Shown: positions 9,630 through 17,240 of the stretch, in pieces
Layout of the letters: the number at the start of each line of letters is the position of its first letter
Position numbering within the stretch: the stretch's first letter is position 1
Assembly (NCBI GenBank): GCA_026014585.1
Contig: JAOZIA010000002.1
Location: 465,960 to 529,959, forward strand
DNA from: Candidatus Bathyarchaeota archaeon
GTDB lineage: Archaea > Thermoproteota > Bathyarchaeia > Bathyarchaeales > Bathycorpusculaceae
Direction of reading: 5' to 3'
DNA length: 64,000 nucleotides
The notes under the pieces: generated by a model
The model's database searches: none
What the model saw: only the letters and a program-made list of their open reading frames with translations
What the model was told of the DNA's origin: nothing
Position numbers and translations under genes: made by a program

Positions 9630-9634
9630 AAAAT

Positions 9635-10834
9635 ATGGCACATGTAGGGCTTTCAAAGAACTTTCTAGGAATGGTTAAGGAAACTTCAACAGCATACCTT
9701 TTTGACATGGGCGGTGTGCTTGCAGGATTTTTAATTGCCTATGGAATAGGTATCTTTGACAAAGCCCCGTGGGCAATAGCAATCTACCCAGCGATACTCA
9801 GCTCCAAAGGGATAATCAATGGTTTATTTAGCAGTCGCCTAAGCGCAGCCCTGCACCTTGGAACAGTAAAACCCCAGTTTCTTAAAAACCAAAAAGGACT
9901 ATACAAAATTCTTGAAGCCATAATAGTTTTAACTCTAATTTTAAGCGCGGCAGTCAGTTTGTTTGCACTCATTTTTGGCACCATGTTTTGGGGGATTACT
10001 CTTGCTGATTTTTTTAGCATTTTATTGGTCATAATTGCAACTATGACGTTGGGGCTTCTCATTACTTTGGTTACCATGCAGGTAACTTTTGTATCTTTCA
10101 AAAGAGGCTTAGACCCAGACACAACCACTTATCCGTTAATGTCAACAATATCAAATATTCTAATCACACTTTGCTTTATCGGCGTGTTGAACCTGTTCTT
10201 TTTCGGAACCATGGGACAATGGATTATCGCAGCTATTTGCTTAATCCACGTGTTTTTAGCGGTAGTATTTATTCCCCATAACCTAAGGGTTTCCGAATTT
10301 ACACGGACAATCAAAGAGTCCATCTTACCACTGGTGCTGGTAGCTTTCCTTGTCAACATCACAGGCACAGTTCTCAAAACAGTAAACAGTATTGCCGCAA
10401 ACCCAAAACCACTTTTAACTCTTTACCCACCCATGATAGACATTGTTGGCGACGTTGGGCTAATTGTAGGTTCAACAGCAACAACAAAACTTGCGTTAGG
10501 CTTACTTAGACCATCTTTTTCATCAATCAAGAATCATCTGAGAAACATTTCCAGTGCATGGCTTGCTTCGATTGTAATGTTTGTCATCTTGGCAGCTTTA
10601 GCACTTGTTTTCAATGGACTGTTTTCAGTTGCAAGTTTTTCAAATCTTGCCTTAGTTTTGATAGTTACTAACGCAGTATCTGTTTTAGCAATTGTTATGG
10701 TAACTTTCTTTGTTTCCCTGATTACTTTCAGAAAAGGCTTGGATCCTGACTCTTTCGTTCTTCCTTTGCTCACTGCCCTCGCAGACAGCATAGCGACCGC
10801 GGCACTTCTCTTAGCATTGTTTATTTTGGTGTGA
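9635..10834 (+). CDS. MgtE/SLC41-like divalent cation transporter, tandem membrane domains
   Basis: A 399-residue integral membrane protein built from two MgtE-type membrane domains in tandem. Both halves contain the family signature around GLDPDTTTYPLMST (first) and GLDPDSFVLPLLTALAD (second), where the acidic residue lines the Mg2+ path, and each has an acid-and-glycine-rich opening helix. The cytosolic N and CBS domains of bacterial MgtE are absent, as in SLC41-like archaeal forms. Substrate is most likely Mg2+. A strong AGGAGGGG precedes ATG 9635 but lies in a hairpin. The next gene, a PhoU/TrkA-C protein, is a common partner. Confidence 0.85.
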   Translation: MAHVGLSKNFLGMVKETSTAYLFDMGGVLAGFLIAYGIGIFDKAPWAIAIYPAILSSKGIINGLFSSRLSAALHLGTVKPQFLKNQKGLYKILEAIIVLTLILSAAVSLFALIFGTMFWGITLADFFSILLVIIATMTLGLLITLVTMQVTFVSFKRGLDPDTTTYPLMSTISNILITLCFIGVLNLFFFGTMGQWIIAAICLIHVFLAVVFIPHNLRVSEFTRTIKESILPLVLVAFLVNITGTVLKTVNSIAANPKPLLTLYPPMIDIVGDVGLIVGSTATTKLALGLLRPSFSSIKNHLRNISSAWLASIVMFVILAALALVFNGLFSVASFSNLALVLIVTNAVSVLAIVMVTFFVSLITFRKGLDPDSFVLPLLTALADSIATAALLLALFILV

Positions 10835-10891
10835 TTTATGGAAAAATGAAATATTCTAGAAGCTCATCTGAGTATTTGGAGCGATAATTAA

Positions 10892-12094
10892 TTGCCCCGA
10901 TTTGAAAAAATAGAATACCAACCAATTCCCGTTCGAGACCTTCTGCTTGAAATGAAGAATCTCTCCGAACTCATGATTGACTTAGCTTACTCCTCAGCAC
11001 TCTACAATGACCATGACTTAGCGGAGGATGTTTTAGCTCTTGAACGCAGGGTCGACAACCTTTCCTATCTACTTGAAATTGAAATTATGATCGCAGCAAG
11101 AGACGCCCAAGATGCTCAAGATTTAATCGGCGTGTCTGCTGTGGCAAGTGCAACGGATAAAATTTCTGACGCCGCCGCAGACATAGCAGGCATTATAACT
11201 CACAATATCGGTATTCACCCTATAGTGGGAGAAATTTTTGAAAAAGTTGAAGAACGCCTCATAAAAGTAACTGTCAAGCCAAACTCTGAAATCGTGAACA
11301 AAAAAGTAGAAGAGCTGGATTTAGCGGCAAGAATGGGTGTTGACATTATTGCAATACGTCGAAATAATGATTGGATACTTAATCCCAAAGAGGAAGAAAC
11401 AATCCGTCAAGGCGACATATTAATTACTCGAGGAGCCCCCAAGGGTGTTTTACATTTCAAAGATTTAGCTGAAGGTAGACTTGCCCAGCTTGATATGCAC
11501 CAGCAGGAACATTTCAAGGAAATCGTTTCTAAATTTGTCGAGTTAAAAAACACCTCCGAAGTGATGATGGACCTAGCCTATACATCACTGCTACTCAACA
11601 GTAAAGAATTAGCAGAAGAAGTAGAAAGACTTGAAGAACACATGGATAGTTTACATACAGACTTTGAATTACACGCGTTAACAAGTGATTTCAAAAAAGA
11701 AGAAGCCGCAGGCTTTTTGGGGTTAATTCGTTTAGGGGTTGCAACTGAAAAAATTGCTGATGCCGCCGCTGAAATGGCTGAAGTAGTATTACGAGGCGTG
11801 GAACTTCATCCGGTTCTTAAACTTGCAATTGAAGATGCTGAAGAAACTGTTGTTCAAGTCTGCGTAACAGAAGACTCCACATTGGTAAACAAGACTCTAA
11901 AAGAGGCAAGGATACATGAAGAAACAGGCATGGAAGTACTGGTCATCAAACGAGACGAAAAAAGCATGCGCCCCCGAATGGACTCGACAATACATGCAGG
12001 TGACATACTTGTTGCTTCTGGCTATGCTGAAGGAGCCGAAGATTTCAAAAAACTAGCGTCCCCAAGCCAAAACTGCGATGTTGAAGAGGATTAA
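10892..12094 (+). CDS. Duplicated PhoU plus TrkA-C domain protein, probable regulator of the adjacent transporter
   Basis: A 400-residue cytosolic protein with the order PhoU-like helices (about 10-105), TrkA-C/RCK-C (about 115-190), PhoU-like (about 205-305) and TrkA-C (about 312-392). Repeated features are MIDLAYSSALYN / MMDLAYTSLLLN, SDAAADIA / ADAAAEMA and RQGDILITRG / HAGDILVASG, showing an internal duplication. TrkA-C domains bind ligands that gate ion channels and transporters. Its position 57 bp after the MgtE-like gene, itself a tandem repeat, suggests it regulates that transporter; this is inference. Start TTG 10892 with GGAG upstream. Confidence 0.8.
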   Translation: MPRFEKIEYQPIPVRDLLLEMKNLSELMIDLAYSSALYNDHDLAEDVLALERRVDNLSYLLEIEIMIAARDAQDAQDLIGVSAVASATDKISDAAADIAGIITHNIGIHPIVGEIFEKVEERLIKVTVKPNSEIVNKKVEELDLAARMGVDIIAIRRNNDWILNPKEEETIRQGDILITRGAPKGVLHFKDLAEGRLAQLDMHQQEHFKEIVSKFVELKNTSEVMMDLAYTSLLLNSKELAEEVERLEEHMDSLHTDFELHALTSDFKKEEAAGFLGLIRLGVATEKIADAAAEMAEVVLRGVELHPVLKLAIEDAEETVVQVCVTEDSTLVNKTLKEARIHEETGMEVLVIKRDEKSMRPRMDSTIHAGDILVASGYAEGAEDFKKLASPSQNCDVEED

Positions 12095-12156
12095 TCTCCC
12101 TGAAATTCATTACCTCTATAAACCTCAAGATTATTTGATACTTGGGAGGCTAATCA

Positions 12157-12486
12157 TTGCTGAAGGAAAAGATTGCCGCTGGAAAAATCCATATATGCCA
12201 AAATCTCGCTTGCAGAAAAGTTTTCTCAGAACCCATCAAAGTTGAGAAACTAAAAGCCCCAAAAAAAGAACCGTACCTAGCCTGCCCCTTTTGCCTAACC
12301 GAAATAAACACCGAAGAAAAAACTGAAGCAACGCTAAATGAAAACATTATAGAAAAGCCAGAAAACTGTCCGCATTTTATGGGCTTTCTAAGTGAAAAGC
12401 CACACGAAGAGGGGTTCCCAGAGGAATGCTTAACGTGTAAGGTAATAGTTAGATGCATGTTTGCGGCGCCCAAAAATTCAAACTAA
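12157..12486 (+). CDS. Small Cys-rich putative zinc-binding protein
   Basis: A 109-residue hydrophilic protein with several possible metal-binding pairs: CQNLAC, CPFC, CPHF and CLTC followed by a further Cys. The spacing suggests one or two zinc sites, joined by an acidic linker. I do not recognise the family. The TTG start at 12157 is supported by GGGAGG at 12144-12149, seven bases upstream. It lies 62 bp after the PhoU/TrkA-C gene and before the OPRT-like gene, on the same strand. Confidence 0.65.
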   Translation: MLKEKIAAGKIHICQNLACRKVFSEPIKVEKLKAPKKEPYLACPFCLTEINTEEKTEATLNENIIEKPENCPHFMGFLSEKPHEEGFPEECLTCKVIVRCMFAAPKNSN

Positions 12487-12554
12487 CCATGTTTTGCAGT
12501 GTTTGTTGGTAAAGGGTTAAATTGCCAATTTAGCATTTTCACATAGGAATCACT

Positions 12555-13178
12555 ATGACTACTGATAAAAACAAAGTTGCAAATGCCCTGTACGAGTCAG
12601 GATGCGTAAAATTTGGCGCCTTCAAAATCAAGTCAGGCGCAATCAGCCCATACTACATTGACATGGCACGTCTACTATCCAACCCAAAACAGTTATGCAT
12701 AATAGCAGAAGTTGCCGCCAAATCCATCCGGCAGATTATGGCATCTGAACAAATCAACAAGTTAGCCTCCATCGAGCTTAAAGGCGCTTTGATTGCTCCA
12801 AGCATTGCCTGCAAGCTGGATTTGCCCTGTGTTATTGTGCGTAAAGAAGACAAAGCTTATGGTGTTACGGGCAGAATTGCAGGCGCTGATGTTGTTGCAG
12901 ATGATAATCTCTTGTTTTTTGATGATGTTGTTAGCGAGGGATTATCCAAGATTGAAGGCGTAAAACCACTCACAGAACTTGGTGGGAAAGTGAAGCATTT
13001 GATGGTTGTAGTAAATCGCGAGCAGGGCGGAAAAGAAAAACTTGAAGCCGCAGGTTTTCAGGTTCATGCATTGACAAAAATATCCCAAGTAGTTGAGGCA
13101 TTACAAGAATCAGGTAAAATTACTAGTCACCAAGCCCAGATAGTGCTCAGCTACATCAAAAATCCTAACAGCGGGTAG
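12555..13178 (+). CDS. Orotate phosphoribosyltransferase-like protein
   Basis: A 207-residue type I phosphoribosyltransferase. The N-terminal KFGAFKIKSGAISPYYID motif is characteristic of OPRT, which makes OMP from orotate and PRPP. The PRPP-binding loop reads LLFFDDVVSEG rather than the usual VDD-x-x-T-T/S-G, keeping both acidic residues, and the catalytic loop Lys region is VRKEDKAYG. It could be pyrE or a paralogue; no other pyrimidine gene is nearby. ATG 12555 lies after a short AT-rich leader. It ends with TAG, convergent with a small gene two bases away. Confidence 0.75.
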   Translation: MTTDKNKVANALYESGCVKFGAFKIKSGAISPYYIDMARLLSNPKQLCIIAEVAAKSIRQIMASEQINKLASIELKGALIAPSIACKLDLPCVIVRKEDKAYGVTGRIAGADVVADDNLLFFDDVVSEGLSKIEGVKPLTELGGKVKHLMVVVNREQGGKEKLEAAGFQVHALTKISQVVEALQESGKITSHQAQIVLSYIKNPNSG

Positions 13179-13179
13179 C

Positions 13180-13293
13180 TTATAATACTGTTTTTTCTCC
13201 ACTGTACCATTTAACGATTTCTTCTATTACCCTGCGGGGGTATCCAATTTCAAAGAGGGCACACCTCAAATCGTCAAATGTCTCTATTTCCAT
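13180..13293 (-). CDS. Candidate 37-residue small protein
   Basis: An ATG-initiated frame encoding 37 residues with an acidic N-terminal helix and a core FEIGYPRRVIEEIVKWYSGE. The composition (amphipathic helix, conserved-looking Gly-Tyr-Pro turn, Lys-Trp-Tyr end) looks like real coding sequence rather than chance. It is convergent with the OPRT-like gene. It could be a free small protein or the remnant C-terminus of a larger lost gene; the upstream frame carries no obvious longer protein. A competing 68-residue frame on the plus strand covers 13278-13484 and has no family resemblance. Confidence 0.4.
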   Translation of the reverse strand: MEIETFDDLRCALFEIGYPRRVIEEIVKWYSGEKTVL

Positions 13294-13514
13294 TTGATAC
13301 ACACGCTGTCCCTATTATCATGTATCGTGACTCTTTATATATGCTTTCAGTTCGTCTCTGGAATATATCGAAAACAAAACTATATGGTGTTAAAGTAGCT
13401 GTTAACGTCAAGCCAATCAAAGCGGTCATCCTTCAAAATGTTCTTTGCAAACTTGAGCAGTTTCACTCGAACATCCACACTTGAAGTGGGATACAAAATT
13501 GGGGATGCAACAAC
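13294..13514. other. Intergenic stretch, no supported gene
   Basis: AT-rich sequence between the candidate small gene and the 3' end of the APH-like kinase gene. It contains a TATA-like ttatatatgc near 13335 and one unconvincing plus-strand frame. No tRNA-like fold, long repeat or clear operator was seen. Confidence 0.4.
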
Positions 13515-14504
13515 TCAAGCGCGCCAAGCAAAGAAAGGAGCAATAACCTCCAGAATCTCTGTATCACCTGTTTTATGCAGATAATTTTGCCAAAACATCC
13601 AAAACAACCGCTCAAAAACACCGTTCAACTCACCATGCTTCTGCAATGAATAAAACAGATAATTAATACTCAGCGCCGCCAAGTCATCTGCTGGTTCACC
13701 CCATTCGCCTCTGCTTCTGTTAAGCACTGTGAAATCAGTACCTTCTCGGAAGAGAATGTTCCAAGGGTGAAAATCCCCGTGAATCTGGCAGAGTCTGTGC
13801 GTTTTAGTTTTTAGTTCCCAGCGCCAATTCACACAGTCTTTTTCAATATCCATAAAATATGATTTGTTAACGTAAGCGAATTCTCGTGGGTAACTGTCTA
13901 AAAGCCCCATTATGCATTCACCGTGACCGACTAAATCCCTTATACGCCGAACATACAAACTGGGCGAGTTAAAGCGTGTTTTGTGGATCTCAACCAGATA
14001 ATCAGACAAAGCAAGGCAACGCATCTCATCAAACTCGCTCAGCAAGCCAGCCTTTATACGGTCCAAATCAGAACTGTACAGTTTGCCCTCAACAAAATCT
14101 GTTAAAATAAAAAACTCGTTGCCCTTACCAACAGATTTGAGTTGCCCGCCACTCTCAAAAGCGCCAACATCAACAGAGTGCACATGTCTGGGAAGCTTGT
14201 TAAAGGCTGAGTTTTGCCAAATCAGAATCTGAGCGCGGTCAGAAAAATTGTTGTGACCAAACTGGTCAGTTGGACGGATAGTCTGCAAAATTACGCGCCT
14301 AATCTTTTCTTTTGCTTTGAACTCGATTACGTATGGGTAACCATATGCGACTCCCTTTAGTTCTGTCAATGTACCAGAGGCATCTCCGAGTTTCCAAACT
14401 TTCAAAATTTCCACATGTTCACTCAGTAATGAGTTTAGGTATTGCTGGATAGCCTTTGTTGGCAACATCAAAAAAGCATCAGTGGTACCCATTGGCATAA
14501 TCAC
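13515..14504 (-). CDS. Aminoglycoside-phosphotransferase-fold kinase with substituted metal-binding Asp
   Basis: A 329-residue APH/choline-kinase-fold protein. The catalytic-loop motif IHGDFHPWN (about residues 241-249) is intact with His, Asp and Asn. The following motif, usually Asp-x-S-R-G-E-W-G with a Mg2+-binding Asp, reads VLNRSRGEWGEPADDL, so Asn262 replaces Asp. Substrate is unknown; the family phosphorylates small molecules. The substitution could weaken or change activity. Start ATG 14504; an ATG at codon 3 or 5 is also possible. It is divergent from a second APH-like gene. Confidence 0.75.
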   Translation of the reverse strand: MIMPMGTTDAFLMLPTKAIQQYLNSLLSEHVEILKVWKLGDASGTLTELKGVAYGYPYVIEFKAKEKIRRVILQTIRPTDQFGHNNFSDRAQILIWQNSAFNKLPRHVHSVDVGAFESGGQLKSVGKGNEFFILTDFVEGKLYSSDLDRIKAGLLSEFDEMRCLALSDYLVEIHKTRFNSPSLYVRRIRDLVGHGECIMGLLDSYPREFAYVNKSYFMDIEKDCVNWRWELKTKTHRLCQIHGDFHPWNILFREGTDFTVLNRSRGEWGEPADDLAALSINYLFYSLQKHGELNGVFERLFWMFWQNYLHKTGDTEILEVIAPFFAWRA

Positions 14505-14607
14505 CTTATTTGAAAAATAACTGTTTTGGGATTTAAACCTTAACGATACCTTTACATTTATTGCCTACAATCACACAACATTTCCCAAGAAAAAGGAAGA
14601 AAAACTG

Positions 14608-15615
14608 ATGCAGAACCAAAACCAAGTAGTCCAAGCCCTACTAAAACCAGAAACCTACCTCCAAAAAACAGGCAAAATCCAACTCATCCAAACCCACATC
14701 TCCTATGTTTTCCTAACTGAAAATTACGTTTACAAAGTAAAAAAAGCAGTAAACTTTGGTTTCCTTGATTTCTCCACGCTTGACAAAAGATTATGGTTCT
14801 GCCAAAAAGAGTTGGAGCTTAACAGGCGGCTTTGCCCAGAAATTTATCTTGAAGTTGTCCCCATCACAAAAGCAGAAAACATACATATAGGCGGCACGGG
14901 CGAAATAGTTGAGTACGCGCTGAAAATGAAAAGATTGCCTCAGGAAAGAATCATGACCCTCCTGCTAAAGGAAGGAAAAGTGGGTAAAGAAACAGTGGAT
15001 GAAATTGCCAAAATAGTTGCCGAGTTCCACAGCAAAGCCCAAACAAGCAATGAAATCAATGAGTTTGGCTCTCTTAAAATAGTGAAGACCAACTGGGATG
15101 AGAATTTTGCCCAAACCACCAAATACATCAACCAAACCATCCCCCAAAACGATTACCAGTTCACCCAAACAAAAATCAACAATTTCATGAAGAAAAACGG
15201 GCAGTTATTTGAGCAACGCATAACCGAAGGGCGTATTCGCGATTGCCACGGTGACCTGCATTCAGGAAACATTTTTTTAACAGATAAAATCTGCATTTTT
15301 GACGCCATCGAGTTTAACGACCGCTTCCGCTACAGTGACGTCGCGTCTGATGTGGCTTTCTTGGCAATGGACCTTGACTACCAAAACAGAAGTGACTTAG
15401 CTGACTACTTTGTTAAGCAGTATATAGCTAACGCGGGAGATGCACAGTTGACCCAGATGCTACCCTTCTACAAGTGTTACCGTGCATACGTTCGGGGAAA
15501 AGTTGTCAGTTTCAGGCTGGATGACTCAAACATCAGCCAAACCGAGAAAAACGTTGCAATCAAGGAAGCCAAAGCCTACTTTAAGCTATCAGCAGAATAC
15601 GCAAAAGAGCTATAA
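14608..15615 (+). CDS. APH-fold kinase of the COG2187 type
   Basis: A 335-residue APH-fold protein with a glycine-poor N-lobe (KTGKIQLIQTHISYVFL, YKVKKAV with the likely ATP-binding Lys), the catalytic loop CHGDLHSGNIFL (about 213-224) and the metal-binding Asp in CIFDAIEFNDRFR. This sequence type matches the N-terminal half of bacterial bifunctional APH/ATP-binding proteins (COG2187 with COG0645). The matching P-loop half is encoded separately at 16498-17097 on the other strand. AAGGAAG lies before ATG 14608. Substrate unknown. Confidence 0.8.
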   Translation: MQNQNQVVQALLKPETYLQKTGKIQLIQTHISYVFLTENYVYKVKKAVNFGFLDFSTLDKRLWFCQKELELNRRLCPEIYLEVVPITKAENIHIGGTGEIVEYALKMKRLPQERIMTLLLKEGKVGKETVDEIAKIVAEFHSKAQTSNEINEFGSLKIVKTNWDENFAQTTKYINQTIPQNDYQFTQTKINNFMKKNGQLFEQRITEGRIRDCHGDLHSGNIFLTDKICIFDAIEFNDRFRYSDVASDVAFLAMDLDYQNRSDLADYFVKQYIANAGDAQLTQMLPFYKCYRAYVRGKVVSFRLDDSNISQTEKNVAIKEAKAYFKLSAEYAKEL

Positions 15616-15625
15616 TGGGCTATTC

Positions 15626-16489
15626 CTACGCAAACTGGTCTTCTACCCAGTCGGGAACCACAACTGTGCCCATTATTACTGGTTTTTGGTGGCAGTCACT
15701 ACCTCCAGTCATCATCAGTTGTTTCTGTTTTGCAAAAGCTACATAGAACTTGGTGGTTTCAGGCGTGGCTCTTGAATGCCAACACTCCACGCCATCAATG
15801 TAGGGCAACATATATTCCTCCACGATGTTGCCCTGCGCTTCCAAAACTTTGCTAAACGCGACTAGCGATGTTCCATGCGGGTCATTGGGGTGAGCTAACA
15901 CCAACTTGCCACCTGCATCCAAAACAAGCTGTGAGGCTTCCTCCAGATGAAGCGGATACTTGGGCACGTCACATTTAACAAGGTACTTATCAAAGGCGTC
16001 TTGACGCGATGCAACTATACCCTTCTTGATAAGGTAGTCTGCTATGTGAGGTCTACCCAAGGTGCCGTCAACAGATTCTTGGATTTGCCTAAAATCCTCA
16101 CTTGACAACGCGGCAATGTTTTCTTTTTCGAATTCATCGTTAAGGTTAGCAAGAATTGTGGCTGCGCGTTCCTCACGATATTTAGCCATAGTTTCCAGTT
16201 TAGTAACCAGCATCCGGTTGTCAGGGTCATATTGGTAGCCTAAAAAATCAAGCGAAACAGTTTTCCCATTTAAAAGCTCAGGACAAGAAAAAGTAACATT
16301 CAACTCCACACCCGTAACATAACGGATTCCTGCCTGTTTTGCCTGCTCTACCGTTTGGGTCTGACAGTAGATATTATCGTGGTCAGTGATGGACATGAAG
16401 CTAATTTTGCGTGCTTTGGCTTCTGATATGATTTGTTCTACGCTGAATTTGCCATCAGATGCTTTAGAGTGAATATGTAAATCAATCAT
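15626..16489 (-). CDS. PHP-domain phosphoesterase (TrpH/YciV-like)
   Basis: A 287-residue PHP protein. Metal-binding motifs appear in order: DLHIHSKASDGK at the start, ITDHDNI near residue 38, LAHPNDPHG in the middle, and GGSDCHQ near the C-terminus. The TrpH-like subgroup removes phosphates from 3',5'-nucleoside bisphosphates or degrades short RNA 5'-3'. The actual substrate is unknown. It lies 8 bp after the P-loop kinase gene on the same strand and is convergent with the COG2187-like kinase. Confidence 0.85.
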   Translation of the reverse strand: MIDLHIHSKASDGKFSVEQIISEAKARKISFMSITDHDNIYCQTQTVEQAKQAGIRYVTGVELNVTFSCPELLNGKTVSLDFLGYQYDPDNRMLVTKLETMAKYREERAATILANLNDEFEKENIAALSSEDFRQIQESVDGTLGRPHIADYLIKKGIVASRQDAFDKYLVKCDVPKYPLHLEEASQLVLDAGGKLVLAHPNDPHGTSLVAFSKVLEAQGNIVEEYMLPYIDGVECWHSRATPETTKFYVAFAKQKQLMMTGGSDCHQKPVIMGTVVVPDWVEDQFA

Positions 16490-16497
16490 ACCGCAAA

Positions 16498-17097
16498 CTA
16501 CCTTGTCTCTTCTTTAATTATTGACCAGTTTGCAATTCCATAGATGCAGGTATCAACAATTAAATGAGAAATCTTTAGTGTGGGGTACTTCTGTTTGAGG
16601 GCATCAACGTTTATTGGTTCAAACTTTTTTTTGTTTGCCAGATAGGCTTCTTCAGTTAGGGCGTTGGATTCATATTTTTCTTTTGACCGCTTCTTTATTC
16701 GCTCCAACGCGATTTCTTGGGGGCAGTTTGTTTCAAAAATTGCAAACGCCAAATTGTTTTTTGCCGCTATCTCAGCAGCGCGCTCACGTAACTCTGCAGT
16801 AATAAAAGTTGCATCCAAAATAATCCCGCCTTTAGAGGCTAACGTTTTGGCACGTCTAAACATTTCGTCATAAACAGACATCCTGTTGTTCATGTTGCCT
16901 GCGACTTTGGGGTCAAAGATGTCTTTACCTTTGAGAACATCTATGCGTATCAAGTCGCTCCTTAGAATTGGATATCCTGTCATTTTTGAGATTTCCTCTG
17001 CGACGCCAGTTTTGTAGCTTGCAGGCAACCCACAAGTAATTACAAGCGTCTTCGGTTCAAGTTCTCTTTCAACAAAGACTACAAAAGGTTCTCTCAC
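16498..17097 (-). CDS. P-loop kinase (COG0645-like, zeta-toxin/AAA_33 group) with unusual Walker A
   Basis: A 199-residue nucleoside-kinase-like P-loop protein. The Walker A site reads GLPASYKT (about residues 23-30), with Tyr where the family has Gly before the Lys. Other features are SDLIRIDVLK, GGIILDATFITAELR and a lid-type IKKRSKEKYESNALTEE. This resembles the ATP-binding half of bacterial APH/ATPase fusions and polynucleotide-kinase-type enzymes. The start is GTG 17097; no good Shine-Dalgarno sequence is seen. It is first in a two-gene unit with the PHP phosphoesterase. Confidence 0.7.
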   Translation of the reverse strand: MREPFVVFVERELEPKTLVITCGLPASYKTGVAEEISKMTGYPILRSDLIRIDVLKGKDIFDPKVAGNMNNRMSVYDEMFRRAKTLASKGGIILDATFITAELRERAAEIAAKNNLAFAIFETNCPQEIALERIKKRSKEKYESNALTEEAYLANKKKFEPINVDALKQKYPTLKISHLIVDTCIYGIANWSIIKEETR

Positions 17098-17168
17098 ACG
17101 GCATCCTCGTTATGGTTAGCTTTCGTTGGTACTTTAACTTTTTCCAGCTAAGCGAGCCCTCACCATAC

Positions 17169-17192
17169 CTTACACCTTCGGAAGTGTAGGTA
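17169..17192. promoter_or_regulatory. Inverted repeat upstream of the ahcY promoter
   Basis: CTTACAC and GTGTAGG form a seven-pair inverted repeat (one G-T pair) with an eight-base spacer, just upstream of a TATA-like ttctaaataa that fits transcription of the SAH hydrolase gene. The placement suggests an operator, shared or not with the divergent P-loop kinase gene. No regulator is identified. Confidence 0.3.
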
Positions 17193-17240
17193 AATTCTAA
17201 ATAAGGAGAAATACACAAGTTTGTCAAAGAAGGAATATTC

